Origin: Hyphomicrobiales bacterium
GTDB lineage: Bacteria > Pseudomonadota > Alphaproteobacteria > Rhizobiales > Beijerinckiaceae
Length of the DNA stretch: 64,000 nucleotides
NCBI GenBank assembly: GCA_027483795.1
Contig: JAIXTT010000112.1
Coordinates: 1-64,000 of the forward strand
Reading direction: 5' to 3'
The notes beneath the pieces are model-generated. The model saw nothing but the letters and a program-made list of their open reading frames with translations. It was not told the DNA's origin and did not search any database. Positions 52,664-60,278 of this stretch are shown here, one piece after another. The translations under genes were made by a program, and so were the position numbers. Each line of letters begins with the position of its first letter. Position 1 is the first letter of the stretch.

Positions 52664-54214
52664 TCACAGACGCGAAAGCAACGCGACCAGAGTGACGCCC
52701 TGCAGCACGCCCGAAAGGGTTTCGGTGAAGCCGCGCCACTCGCTCTGTCCCTTGTTCGGCACATAGACGAGATCGCCCGCCCGCACCACGGGCACCTTGC
52801 GGATGTCGCCCGTCTTGGCGAAGGCGGGCAGGTCGAAGAGCCGCGCCTCCTCGCGCCCGCCGGTGAAGTTCACCACCACGATCCTGTCCTGCATGGCCTC
52901 GTTGCTCGGCCCGCCCGCCTCCGCGAGCAGATCGAGGATCGTCATCCGGTCGGCGAAGGGATAACGCCCCGGCCGGCCCACCGCCCCGAGCACCCGCACC
53001 GTGGATCCCGCCGAGGCCTCGTCGGTCAGATCCTTGGTCTTTTCGGGGAAGAAGACCACGTCGCCGGGCCGGACCTTCGGCAACAGCCGCTCGTCGCCCG
53101 TCTCCAGATAACGCTGGAAATTCACCGTGGTGGTCTGCGCGCCTTCGACGCCGCGATGCGACACCCGGACATTGCGCAGATCCGCCTGCAGCGTCGGCCC
53201 GCCCGCGACGCTGATGATGTCGAGAAAGCCGAGATTCGGGTCGAAGGCGTAACGGCCCGCGGCGACCACCTGCCCCATCACGTAGATCGACGCTTCGGGC
53301 CGCAGCTTCGTCCACAGCGTGCGCGGGTCCGGCGCGACCGTCGGACGCTCGGGCACGAAGATCACGTCGCCCTTTTCCGGGCGCGGCAGCGTACCGACCG
53401 CTCCGCCCCGGCGGATGAAGCCGTCGAGATCGACATGGATCGCCTCGGTCCCGCCGTCCTTCTTCTTCAGCACCCGCACGCCCGTGAGATCGGCGGTCGG
53501 CAGCGGCCCGCCCGCCAGTCCGAGAACCTCGAAAAGCGTCGCATCGTCGGGGGTCGGGAAGATTCCGGGCGTCTTGACCGATCCCACCACCTGCACCGGC
53601 CGTGCGGCCGGCCCGGTCGGCGGCGCCTTGGGATCGAACTCGGCCATCACGCTGCCCGCCAGCGGCGTGGCGGGCACGAACAGCATGTCGAGCGGTTCGA
53701 GCTTCGGCAGCGACGCCTCGTTCCCGTCGTCGAGATAGCGGCGATAATCGAAGACGATCACCGTCTCGCCCCGCCGCAGCTGCACGCGGTCGAGCTGGGC
53801 GCCCGTGAGCAGGCCGCCCGCCGCGGCGAAGGCGGCCTGAACGCCCGCATCGGCGGCCAGCTCCACCATGCCCGGGGACTTCACGAAACCCCCGACCGTG
53901 ATCGGCAGACGCCGCTCGCGCAGCGTGATCTCGAGACGGCTCGGATCGCGGATGGTGAGCGCGAGCGCGTCGCGGATCAGGGTCCGGGCCTTCGACAGCG
54001 GCAGCCCGGCGATCCTTTTCGGTCCGACTTCGGGCAATTGCACCAGGCCCGCCCGGTCCACCGTGAAATCCCGGTTCAGCGAAGGCTCGCCCGGCAGCGC
54101 CACGAACAGAACGTCGCCCGTGCGCAGCACGGGTTCCTCCTCCGCGGCCGCAGGAACCGCGAGGCCGAAAAGCGCGACGGCGAGGATCGCGACGAGGCGG
54201 AGGAGCCGGATCAT
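52664..54214 (-). CDS. Polysaccharide export protein with multiple SLBB domains (Wza-like)
   Basis: 516 residues with a signal peptide (AILAVALFGLAVPAAAEE). The export domain starts EPVLRTGDVLFVALPGEPSLNRDFTVDRAGLVQLPEVGPKRIAGLPLSKARTLIRDAL, followed by about four SLBB units (ITVGGFVKSPGMVEL, VQVVGSVKTPGIFPT, IYVMGQVVAAGRYAF, VRVLGAVGRPGRYPF), each with the G.V..PG pattern. Such proteins form or gate the outer-membrane polysaccharide channel. The 516-residue length with four SLBBs is larger than classical Wza (~380). Coupled to the lipoprotein gene by ATGA overlap. Confidence 0.9.
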   Translation of the reverse strand: MIRLLRLVAILAVALFGLAVPAAAEEEPVLRTGDVLFVALPGEPSLNRDFTVDRAGLVQLPEVGPKRIAGLPLSKARTLIRDALALTIRDPSRLEITLRERRLPITVGGFVKSPGMVELAADAGVQAAFAAAGGLLTGAQLDRVQLRRGETVIVFDYRRYLDDGNEASLPKLEPLDMLFVPATPLAGSVMAEFDPKAPPTGPAARPVQVVGSVKTPGIFPTPDDATLFEVLGLAGGPLPTADLTGVRVLKKKDGGTEAIHVDLDGFIRRGGAVGTLPRPEKGDVIFVPERPTVAPDPRTLWTKLRPEASIYVMGQVVAAGRYAFDPNLGFLDIISVAGGPTLQADLRNVRVSHRGVEGAQTTTVNFQRYLETGDERLLPKVRPGDVVFFPEKTKDLTDEASAGSTVRVLGAVGRPGRYPFADRMTILDLLAEAGGPSNEAMQDRIVVVNFTGGREEARLFDLPAFAKTGDIRKVPVVRAGDLVYVPNKGQSEWRGFTETLSGVLQGVTLVALLSRL

Positions 54215-54558
54215 GAACCCGCCCCGTCCCGCATCGCGGCCGCGCGCGTCTCGGCGAGGTCCATCAAGGCGTCGAAGGCCGTCAATTCGTCGTGGGCGCG
54301 ACGGTTCTGGCCCGCTTCCGAGGAGCGCCGCGCCAGCACATAGAGCCGCGAGGCTTCGGCGAGCTCGACGGCGGCGAAACGCCGCCCGCCCTCGCGTTCG
54401 AGCGCGACGAGCCGCGCCTCCCGCGCCGTGAAGACCGGGTCCGTCGCCGGGCGGCGTTCGGCGAGACCGCCGCCGGTCGCCTCCGGCCAGCCGATGCAGC
54501 CCGACGCGAGCCCCGCCGCGAGAAGGGCGAGGACCGCGCCCGTGCGGCGTCCGCTCAT
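54211..54558 (-). CDS. Lipoprotein in the exopolysaccharide operon
   Basis: 115 residues. Lipobox LLAAGLASGC (Cys21). The remainder is helical (FAAVELAEASRLYVLARRSSEAGQNRRAHDELTAFDALMDLAETRAAA), resembling DUF4398-like helical hairpins. It may assist export-channel assembly in the outer membrane (inference). ATGA overlaps on both sides, with the STAS gene upstream and the export gene downstream. Confidence 0.7.
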   Translation of the reverse strand: MSGRRTGAVLALLAAGLASGCIGWPEATGGGLAERRPATDPVFTAREARLVALEREGGRRFAAVELAEASRLYVLARRSSEAGQNRRAHDELTAFDALMDLAETRAAAMRDGAGS

Positions 54559-54848
54559 GCCGCCTCTCCGGCGCTGCGCTTGGTCTCGACGAGATCCATC
54601 ATGCGCAGATGCGAGAGCAGGCCGAGCGGCTGACCCTTGGGGTCGCGCAGCAGCAGCGTGAGACTGCGGGCGCGCAGGCGCTTGTAGAGGAAGACGATCG
54701 CGCCCACCCCCGAGGAGTCGATGAATTCGACGCGCGAGAGATCGAGGACGACGTCCTCTTCGCCCGCGGCCAGCTCCTCGAAGACGGGCTTCAGGGCGGC
54801 GACGGCGGCGGCGTCGAAATCCTCTTCGATCGTGAAAATGCGCGGCAT
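54555..54848 (-). CDS. STAS-domain protein
   Basis: 97 residues, a lone STAS domain (DVVLDLSRVEFIDSSGVGAIVFLYKRLRARSLTLLLRDPKG). Ser45/Ser46 in IDSSGVG corresponds to the phosphorylatable serine of anti-sigma-factor antagonists. A perfect AGGAGGT lies upstream. It heads the export operon and is preceded by a sigma-54-like promoter. No matching anti-sigma kinase is in the window, so its partner is unknown. Confidence 0.85.
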   Translation of the reverse strand: MPRIFTIEEDFDAAAVAALKPVFEELAAGEEDVVLDLSRVEFIDSSGVGAIVFLYKRLRARSLTLLLRDPKGQPLGLLSHLRMMDLVETKRSAGEAA

Positions 54849-54887
54849 GGAAAAACCTCCTGAAAAAAAGACGGCGCGGAGGCGGTC

Positions 54888-54903
54888 TGCAACGCCCGTG
54901 CCG
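54888..54903 (-). promoter_or_regulatory. Sigma-54-like promoter of the STAS-export operon
   Basis: On the minus strand the sequence reads CGGCACGGGCGTTGCA, with GG and GC exactly 10 bp apart, matching the TGGCACG-N4-TTGC consensus. It leaves about 30 bp of leader before the STAS ATG at 54848, including the AGGAGG. Confidence 0.75.
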
Positions 54904-54946
54904 CCCGGCCGCCCGCGGTTCCGGCCGTTCCGCACGCCGCTTCGGG

Positions 54947-54978
54947 TCGCGTTTCGCGAAGCTCTTCGCGTTTCGCGA
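54947..54978. promoter_or_regulatory. Paired palindromes, candidate enhancer sites for the NtrC-type activator
   Basis: TCGCGTTTCGCGA occurs at 54947-54959 and 54966-54978 (start-to-start 19 bp). Each copy is itself a TCGCG-TTT-CGCGA palindrome. They lie between the two divergent sigma-54-like promoters, as expected for upstream activating sites. Confidence 0.65.
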
Positions 54979-55021
54979 GCCCCGCACCCCTCGAAACGCA
55001 CGGAAACCGGGCGGTCCGCGC

Positions 55022-55037
55022 CGGCACGAGCGTTGAA
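55022..55037 (+). promoter_or_regulatory. Sigma-54-like promoter of the glycosyltransferase operon
   Basis: CGGCACGAGCGTTGAA differs from the minus-strand copy in only two bases; GG is intact but the GC at -12 reads GA. It stands about 30 bp before the ATG at 55068. Weaker than the opposing promoter because of the -12 change. Confidence 0.55.
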
Positions 55038-55067
55038 GGCGGAAGTCCGACCCGAGAAAGGCTTCCC

Positions 55068-56141
55068 ATGCACAACCGCACCGTTCAGATCGTCCAGCAC
55101 ATGGCCCCCGGCGGCATCGAGAGCCTCGCGCGCGACCTCGTCCTGCATCTGCCGGGCGACAATCTTCTCTACAGTCTCGAGGGCGAGACGGACGATCTCC
55201 TGCGCTCATGGTCGGGGATCGGCGCGGCCGCCGATCGGCTGAACGGTTTCGGCAAGCGCGCGGGCATCGTGCCCCGCCTCGTCTTCCGCCTCGCCGACGA
55301 GCTGCGCCGCGTGAAGCCCACCGCGGTCTTCACCCATCACGTCGGCCCGCTGCTCTACGGCGGCCTCGCCGCCCGGCTCGCGCGGGTGCCCGTCGTCGTT
55401 CACGTCGAACACGACGTCTGGCATCTGCAGAACACGCGGCGCAGAAGCATCGTCGCGGCCGCGCTCCATCTCGTGAAGCCGCGCGTCGCGGCCGTCTCCG
55501 CCGCCGCCGCCGACGCTCTCGGACGCGCCGCCCGCGTCGGCGCCGTCCATGTGCCCAACGGCATCGATCTCATCCGCTTCCGCCCGGGCGACCGGGCCGC
55601 GGCGCGCAAGGCGATCGGCGTGCCCGCCGCGGGGCCGCTCGTCGGTTGCGTCGGCCGCCTCGAAACCGTGAAGGGCATGGACAGGGCCGTCGAGGCGCTG
55701 CGCCTGATGCGGCCGGAGACGCGGCTCGCCATCGTCGGCGACGGTTCGCAGCGCGGCGAACTCGCCCGGCTCGCGGCGGAACGCGGCGTCGCCGAACGCG
55801 TCCATTTCCTCGGCCTGCGCAGCGATCTTCCGCGGATCTATCCGGCCTTCGACGTCTTCTGCCTCCCCTCGCGCGCCGAGGGCCTGCCCTTGGCGGTGCT
55901 CGAGGCGCAGGCCTGCGACGTGCCCGTGGCGGCCTACGACGTGGGCGCGATCGCGGAGGCGGTCTGTCCCGCCACGGGACTGGTGGTTCCCGAAAACGAC
56001 GTCCGCGCCATGGCCGAGGCGCTCTCCTCGCTCCTCGCCGCGCCGCCGCTGCGGCCGCCGCGCCGCCATGTCGAAGACCGTTACGACGCCCGCATCATGT
56101 TCCGTCGCTATGAAGAATTGAGTCATGCCGCATTTCATTGA
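55068..56141 (+). CDS. Glycosyltransferase, GT4-like
   Basis: 357 residues, GT-B fold. N-terminal: TVQIVQHMAPGGIESLARDLVLHLPG, then HVPNGIDLIRFRPGDRAAARKAIGV linking to GCVGRLETVKGMDRAVEALRLM and the donor-binding site FDVFCLPSRAEGLPLAVLEAQACDVPVAAYDVG. The E(x7)E-type motif and NG.D are those of GT4 enzymes. It transfers a sugar, probably during repeat-unit assembly. GAAAGG precedes the ATG. Overlaps the next gene by 17 nt. Confidence 0.92.
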   Translation: MHNRTVQIVQHMAPGGIESLARDLVLHLPGDNLLYSLEGETDDLLRSWSGIGAAADRLNGFGKRAGIVPRLVFRLADELRRVKPTAVFTHHVGPLLYGGLAARLARVPVVVHVEHDVWHLQNTRRRSIVAAALHLVKPRVAAVSAAAADALGRAARVGAVHVPNGIDLIRFRPGDRAAARKAIGVPAAGPLVGCVGRLETVKGMDRAVEALRLMRPETRLAIVGDGSQRGELARLAAERGVAERVHFLGLRSDLPRIYPAFDVFCLPSRAEGLPLAVLEAQACDVPVAAYDVGAIAEAVCPATGLVVPENDVRAMAEALSSLLAAPPLRPPRRHVEDRYDARIMFRRYEELSHAAFH

Positions 56142-56556
56142 TCTCGCGCTTTTCGTCGTTCTGGGGCTCGTGCTCTGGCATCACCTGCTGCATCCGCCCG
56201 TGCTGCGGCTGCTCGCCCGCACGGTCCGGCCGCGGCCCGTCCCCACCCCCGATCCCGCGGCCGAAATCCCGCGCGTCACCGTGGTCGGCCCCCGCCCCGA
56301 ACGGCCCGTCTTCGTCGGCCGGCTCGAGGACGACATCCCCTTCTATGTCGAGCGGACCTACGGTCTGCGGCCGGGCATCACGGGGCTCGCGCAGGTCAAT
56401 CAGGGCTACGACGCCACCGTCGAGGACGTCCGGTCCAAGGTGCTGCACGATCACGCCTATGCCGTGCTGATCCGCACGCCCGGCTCATGGCTCAAGACCG
56501 ATCTCGGCATCATCGCCAAGACCTTCACCGTCATGGTGCTCGGCAAGGGGCAGTGA
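56125..56556 (+). CDS. Miniature sugar-transferase-like protein lacking the catalytic core
   Basis: 143 residues. An N-terminal membrane helix (FIDLALFVVLGLVLWHHLL) is joined directly to the C-terminal portion of bacterial sugar transferases (WcaJ/ExoY type): VVGPRPERPVFVGRLEDDIPFYVERTYGLRPGITGLAQVNQGYDATVEDVRSKVLHDHAYAVL and LGIIAKTFTVMVLGKGQ. The roughly 80-100 residues normally between (KR..D...KFRTM region) are absent. It overlaps the glycosyltransferase gene by 17 nt and the frame is intact, so it is not an obvious pseudogene. Inactive partner or an internally deleted enzyme are the main options. Confidence 0.75.
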   Translation: MPHFIDLALFVVLGLVLWHHLLHPPVLRLLARTVRPRPVPTPDPAAEIPRVTVVGPRPERPVFVGRLEDDIPFYVERTYGLRPGITGLAQVNQGYDATVEDVRSKVLHDHAYAVLIRTPGSWLKTDLGIIAKTFTVMVLGKGQ

Positions 56557-56588
56557 CGCGACCGGGGATAAAGGATCGTCAATTCTTT

Positions 56589-56640
56589 TGCTGCACGTTG
56601 AAGCTGTTTTCGTCCCCACGAAACACTTTCACGTGCAGCA
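56589..56640. repeat. Long nested inverted repeat upstream of the activator gene
   Basis: Left arm TGCTGCACGTTGAAG (56589-56603) pairs with right arm CTTTCACGTGCAGCA (56626-56640) at 13 of 15 positions, and TGTTTTCGT with ACGAAACA form an inner stem around CCCC. It stands 25 nt before the ATG of the sigma-54 activator gene and is followed by CCCTTTTG. It could be a terminator of the upstream operon or an autoregulatory operator. Confidence 0.7.
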
Positions 56641-56665
56641 TCCCTTTTGATCGGTCCCCTCGCGT

Positions 56666-58096
56666 ATGCGCCCGACATCGCCTTTCGTCCTTCTCGTGGA
56701 GGACACCTATTCGCTCGCCGAAACCTATCGCGCCTGCCTCAAGAGCGAATCCCTGACGGTCGAGATCGCCGGAACGGGCGAAGAGGCCTTCGCCGCGCTC
56801 GAGCGTCGCGAGCCCGATCTCGTCCTGCTCGACGTCCATCTTCCCGACGGCAACGGCATCGAGGTGCTCAAGCGCATGCGCGCGCTCGGCATCGATTGCG
56901 AGACCGTCGTCTTCACCGGACAGGCCTCGATCAGCACGGCGGTCGACGCCATGCGCGAAGGCGCGTCCGACTTCCTGATGAAGCCCTTCTCCGCGGAGCG
57001 TCTGCGCGAGACCGTGCGCGCGGCGCTCGACCGCAGCCATGCGCGGCGGCGCGGCGAACCCGCCCGCGGCGAGACCGAGGAGGGCTTTTCCGGCTTCATC
57101 GGACGCTCGCCCGCGATGCAGTCCGTCTACCGCATCCTGCGCAGCGCCGCGCCGACGGGCGCGACCGTCTTCGTCACCGGCGAAAGCGGCACCGGCAAGG
57201 AGCTCTGCGCCGAGGCGCTGCATCGGCTGGGCAAGCGCAGTCCCGGCCCCTTCGTCTCGATCAACTGCGCCGCGATCCCGCGCGACCTTCTCGAAAGCGA
57301 GATCTTCGGCCATGCCAAGGGCGCCTTCACGGGCGCGTCGGCGGACCGCAAGGGCGCGGTGCTGCAGGCGCACGGCGGCACGCTCTTTCTCGACGAGATC
57401 TGCGAGATGGATCTCTCGCTGCAGGCCAAGATGCTGCGCTTCCTGCAGCAGAAGACCGTCCAGCGCGTCGGCGAGGACGTCCAGCGCCCGGCCGACGTGC
57501 GCATCGTCTGCGCCACCAATCGCGATCCGCAGGCCGAGGTCGCGGCCGGGCGGTTCCGCGAGGATCTCTTCTACCGCCTCCATGTCGTGCCGCTCGAAAT
57601 GCCCGCGCTGCGCGACCGCGGCGAGGACATCCTGCTGATCGCGCGCAACGCGCTCGCCCGCTTCGCCCGCGAGGACGGCAAGGACTTCGCGGGCTTTTCG
57701 CCCGAGGCCGAGGCCGCGCTGCTCGCCGCGCCCTGGCCGGGCAATGTCCGGCAGCTCCTCAACGTCGTGCGCAACGCCGTCGTGCTCAACGAGGGCCGGC
57801 TCGTCACCCTCGACATGCTGCCCCGCGACGTCCCGCCCGCCGACGGCGCGCTCCGCCGCGTCGAGGGCGAAAGCCTCGCCGAGGCGCTGCGCCCCTTCCG
57901 CGCCGCGCCGCGGCCCCGGCGCGAGACGATCGAGCCGCTCGAAACCGTCGTCCGGCGCACGATCGAGGAGGCGATCGAGGCCTGCGGCGGCAGCATCCCC
58001 AAGGCCGCAGCCGCGCTCGACGTCAGCCCCTCGACCCTCTACCGCCGGATCCAGGGCTGGCAGGCGGGCGAGCCCGAGGACCGCGCGGCGGGCTGA
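56666..58096 (+). CDS. NtrC-type sigma-54 response regulator (orphan)
   Basis: 476 residues. REC domain (1-120) with phosphoacceptor Asp56 in LLDVHLPD and Lys106 in FLMKPF. AAA+ domain: Walker A TGESGTGKE (172-179), GAFTGA loop (219-224) that contacts sigma-54, Walker B LFLDE (240-244). C-terminal Fis helix-turn-helix in EEAIEACGGSIPKAAAALDVSPSTLYRRIQ (~435-465). No histidine kinase is in the window. With sigma-54-like promoters and repeated palindromes beside it, this is the likely activator of the polysaccharide locus. Convergent with the wzz-like gene. Confidence 0.95.
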   Translation: MRPTSPFVLLVEDTYSLAETYRACLKSESLTVEIAGTGEEAFAALERREPDLVLLDVHLPDGNGIEVLKRMRALGIDCETVVFTGQASISTAVDAMREGASDFLMKPFSAERLRETVRAALDRSHARRRGEPARGETEEGFSGFIGRSPAMQSVYRILRSAAPTGATVFVTGESGTGKELCAEALHRLGKRSPGPFVSINCAAIPRDLLESEIFGHAKGAFTGASADRKGAVLQAHGGTLFLDEICEMDLSLQAKMLRFLQQKTVQRVGEDVQRPADVRIVCATNRDPQAEVAAGRFREDLFYRLHVVPLEMPALRDRGEDILLIARNALARFAREDGKDFAGFSPEAEAALLAAPWPGNVRQLLNVVRNAVVLNEGRLVTLDMLPRDVPPADGALRRVEGESLAEALRPFRAAPRPRRETIEPLETVVRRTIEEAIEACGGSIPKAAAALDVSPSTLYRRIQGWQAGEPEDRAAG

Positions 58097-58103
58097 GAAG
58101 CCT

Positions 58104-59558
58104 TCACGCCGTCGGCCGTTCGGGCCGCCGCGCCCTGAGATCCACCCGCGTCAGCACCGGAACCTGCGCGACCGCCGCGAATTGCGCGGGTCGGCGCAGC
58201 GTGCGGTCGAGCAGTTCCGCGACCACCGCGAGGCCCGCGCCGAGCACGAGCCCGCCGATCAGCCCCGCGGCGAAGAACACCACGATGCCGGGATGCATGG
58301 CGACGGGCTCGTTCGGCTCGTCGATCACCTTGACGCGTTCGGGCTCCTCGAACTTGCCGAGATCGCCCGTCACGCGCGCCATTTCCCAGCGCTTGGCCAA
58401 CTGGTCCGCGGTCTCTCTCGCGCGCGCGATGGAGCGTTCGTAGCGCAGGATCTGCTGCTCGATCGGCGCGAATTCCGAGATCGCCGCATTCGCCTCCTCG
58501 ATGCTTCTGGCGATCAGCTCCACCTCGCTCGCCAGCGAGGCGCGGCGGAACTCCGCGTCCTGCAGCTTCTCCATCTGCGAGACGAGCAGCGGCACGGACT
58601 GCCGGTCGCCCGTCGCCGTGCCCGCGGCCATGTTCCAGAGCCGGTCGAGATCCGCCCCGCCGAGCTGCGCGCGTCCCTCTTCGAGCAGGGTCCGCCGTTC
58701 CCGTTCGAGCTCCGCGAGCTGCTGCTCGACGCGCCTCACCTCCGAATGCAGATCGGTATAGCGCGCCCGCAGCGCGAGCAGCTCCGAGCGCGCCTGCACG
58801 ATCTGCTCCTCGAGCCGGCCGACCATGGGATTGGTCCCCGCGAGCCGCCGCCGCATGTTCTCGACGCCCGCCGTCGCCGCCGCGAGTTCGAGCGACTTGT
58901 CCTCGAATTTCTGCCGCAGCAGCGACAGCCGCGCGACGTTCGTGTTGAACAGCGCGGGCAGCTTGGCGGCATGCTGCATCTTGAAGGCGGCGAGCTCGTC
59001 CTCGAGCTTCTCCTGCGTCCGACGGCGCTCGAGGAACTGCGCTTCGAGGAAGCGCTCGCTCTCCCCCACCGCCGTGCGTTCGGGCGAGAGCAGACGCTCG
59101 ACGAAGCGGTCGCTGATCTTCGAGAGCTTCTCCTGCAGCCTTTCGGGCGTCCTGCCCTTGAGCTTGAAGACGATGATGTCGGCGCCCTGCACGTTCATGG
59201 TCAGCGCGCCCGAGAGCGCGCCCACCGCCTCTTCCCGGGTCTTGGCGTCGGCGTCGGGCGGCAGCATGCCGAGATCGGCGAGGACGCGGCCGAGCACGTG
59301 CTCGCTGAACAGCAGCGCCTTCAGCGCGGGCCCGCGCTCCTTCATGTTCGCGCCCACGCCGAGATCCTTGAGGAACGGGTTCAGCTTCGCCGTCTCCTGA
59401 ATGAGGATCGTCATGCTCGATTCATAGCTCTTCGGCACCGCGAGCGAGGCCGCGAGCGCGAGCATCGGCAACACCAGCGCGGGCGTGACGACGAGGAAGC
59501 GACGCCGGAAGGCGGCGTCCTTCACCATCGCGAAGATCTCGTGGATGTTGCGCTGCAT
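58104..59558 (-). CDS. Polysaccharide co-polymerase/chain-length protein (Wzz/GumC-like)
   Basis: 484 residues. Two membrane helices frame the protein (VVTPALVLPMLALAASLAV near the start, IVVFFAAGLIGGLVLGAGLAVVAELLDRTLR near the end) with a long coiled-coil periplasmic domain between (e.g. ERRRTQEKLEDELAAFKMQHA, LLALRARYTDLHSEVRRVEQQLAELERERRTLLEE). The end LDRTLRRPAQFAAVAQVPVLTRVDL resembles the linker to a BY-kinase domain that is not fused here. Partner of the separate BY-like protein at 51843. Confidence 0.9.
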   Translation of the reverse strand: MQRNIHEIFAMVKDAAFRRRFLVVTPALVLPMLALAASLAVPKSYESSMTILIQETAKLNPFLKDLGVGANMKERGPALKALLFSEHVLGRVLADLGMLPPDADAKTREEAVGALSGALTMNVQGADIIVFKLKGRTPERLQEKLSKISDRFVERLLSPERTAVGESERFLEAQFLERRRTQEKLEDELAAFKMQHAAKLPALFNTNVARLSLLRQKFEDKSLELAAATAGVENMRRRLAGTNPMVGRLEEQIVQARSELLALRARYTDLHSEVRRVEQQLAELERERRTLLEEGRAQLGGADLDRLWNMAAGTATGDRQSVPLLVSQMEKLQDAEFRRASLASEVELIARSIEEANAAISEFAPIEQQILRYERSIARARETADQLAKRWEMARVTGDLGKFEEPERVKVIDEPNEPVAMHPGIVVFFAAGLIGGLVLGAGLAVVAELLDRTLRRPAQFAAVAQVPVLTRVDLRARRPERPTA

Positions 59559-59567
59559 CGGGCGTCG

Positions 59568-60278
59568 TCAGCGTGCGACCGCCGCCCGGATCTCGCGCGC
59601 GGGCACCGCGGGGTCGAAGCGCTGCGCGATCCTGAGATCGGCGGGCAGCGCCGCCGCGATCGCCTGCATCCCTCGCCGCGCCGCGAGCAAGGCCTCGAAA
59701 TCCGTCGGATCGGCGGCCCCCGCCGTCAGCACCACGGCCGACGCGCCCTTCTCGCCGACGAGCCGCGACAGCGCGCCGAGGCCCGCGGGATCCGGCGGCT
59801 CCCCGATCCTGAAGCTCACATGCCCCGCGCCCGACGGAACGGCGAAGGAGCCGTCCGACCGCGGCCCCGGCGCGCCCGTCCCGTCGCCGGGCAGGATCGA
59901 GCGCAGGCGCAGCGTCGGGGGTTCGACGGGCAAGGGCGCGACCGAGGCGGGCGCGACCGAGGCGGGCGCGACGACCGGCGGGGGTGCGGAAGAGGGCTCC
60001 GGCATGCCGAGCAACCGGTCGAGCGTCAGGCCGGGAACGGGCTTGTCGACGGCGGCGTCCGGCCGGCTTCCGCTCCGGGCCTCCTCCTTCGTCTCCTCCC
60101 GCAACTCCTGCGGGATGCGGATCACGACGGGTCCGCCGCGGTCCGCGGCCCCGGCATAGGCCGCTTCCGCACGGATATGGGCGGGCAGATAGTCGATCGC
60201 GTTTCGCGAAATGCAACCCGAGGCCGCAAACGCAGCCCCGCACAGCGTCGCGATCCGCAAAGAAATCCGGTGTTTCAT
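59568..60278 (-). CDS. Lipoprotein in the exopolysaccharide operon
   Basis: 236 residues. Lipobox AFAASGC, then a proline/alanine-rich stretch (SSAPPPVVAPASVAPASVAPLPVEP, partly a 15-bp tandem repeat) and a C-terminal domain with RIGEPPDPAGLGALSRLVGEKGASAVVLTAGAADPTDFEALLAARRGMQAIAAALPADLRI resembling OmpA-like or peptidoglycan-associated arrangement; that resemblance is weak. ATG overlaps the previous stop (ATGA). Contains an exact TCGCGTTTCGCGA copy in its coding sequence. Confidence 0.7.
   Translation of the reverse strand: MKHRISLRIATLCGAAFAASGCISRNAIDYLPAHIRAEAAYAGAADRGGPVVIRIPQELREETKEEARSGSRPDAAVDKPVPGLTLDRLLGMPEPSSAPPPVVAPASVAPASVAPLPVEPPTLRLRSILPGDGTGAPGPRSDGSFAVPSGAGHVSFRIGEPPDPAGLGALSRLVGEKGASAVVLTAGAADPTDFEALLAARRGMQAIAAALPADLRIAQRFDPAVPAREIRAAVAR
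60197..60209. promoter_or_regulatory. Third TCGCGTTTCGCGA palindrome, inside a gene
   Basis: The same 13-mer as at 54947 and 54966 occurs within the lipoprotein coding region, 69-81 nt after its start codon, on the SRNAID codons. An exact third copy of a 13-bp word in 64 kb is not expected by chance. It may be an intragenic activator site; no sigma-54 promoter was found beside it. Confidence 0.45.

Noticed and set aside
56161-56200. Possible sigma-54 promoter TGGCATCACCTGCTGC inside the mini sugar-transferase gene
   Set aside because: GG and GC are not 10 bp apart and no start codon follows at proper distance.
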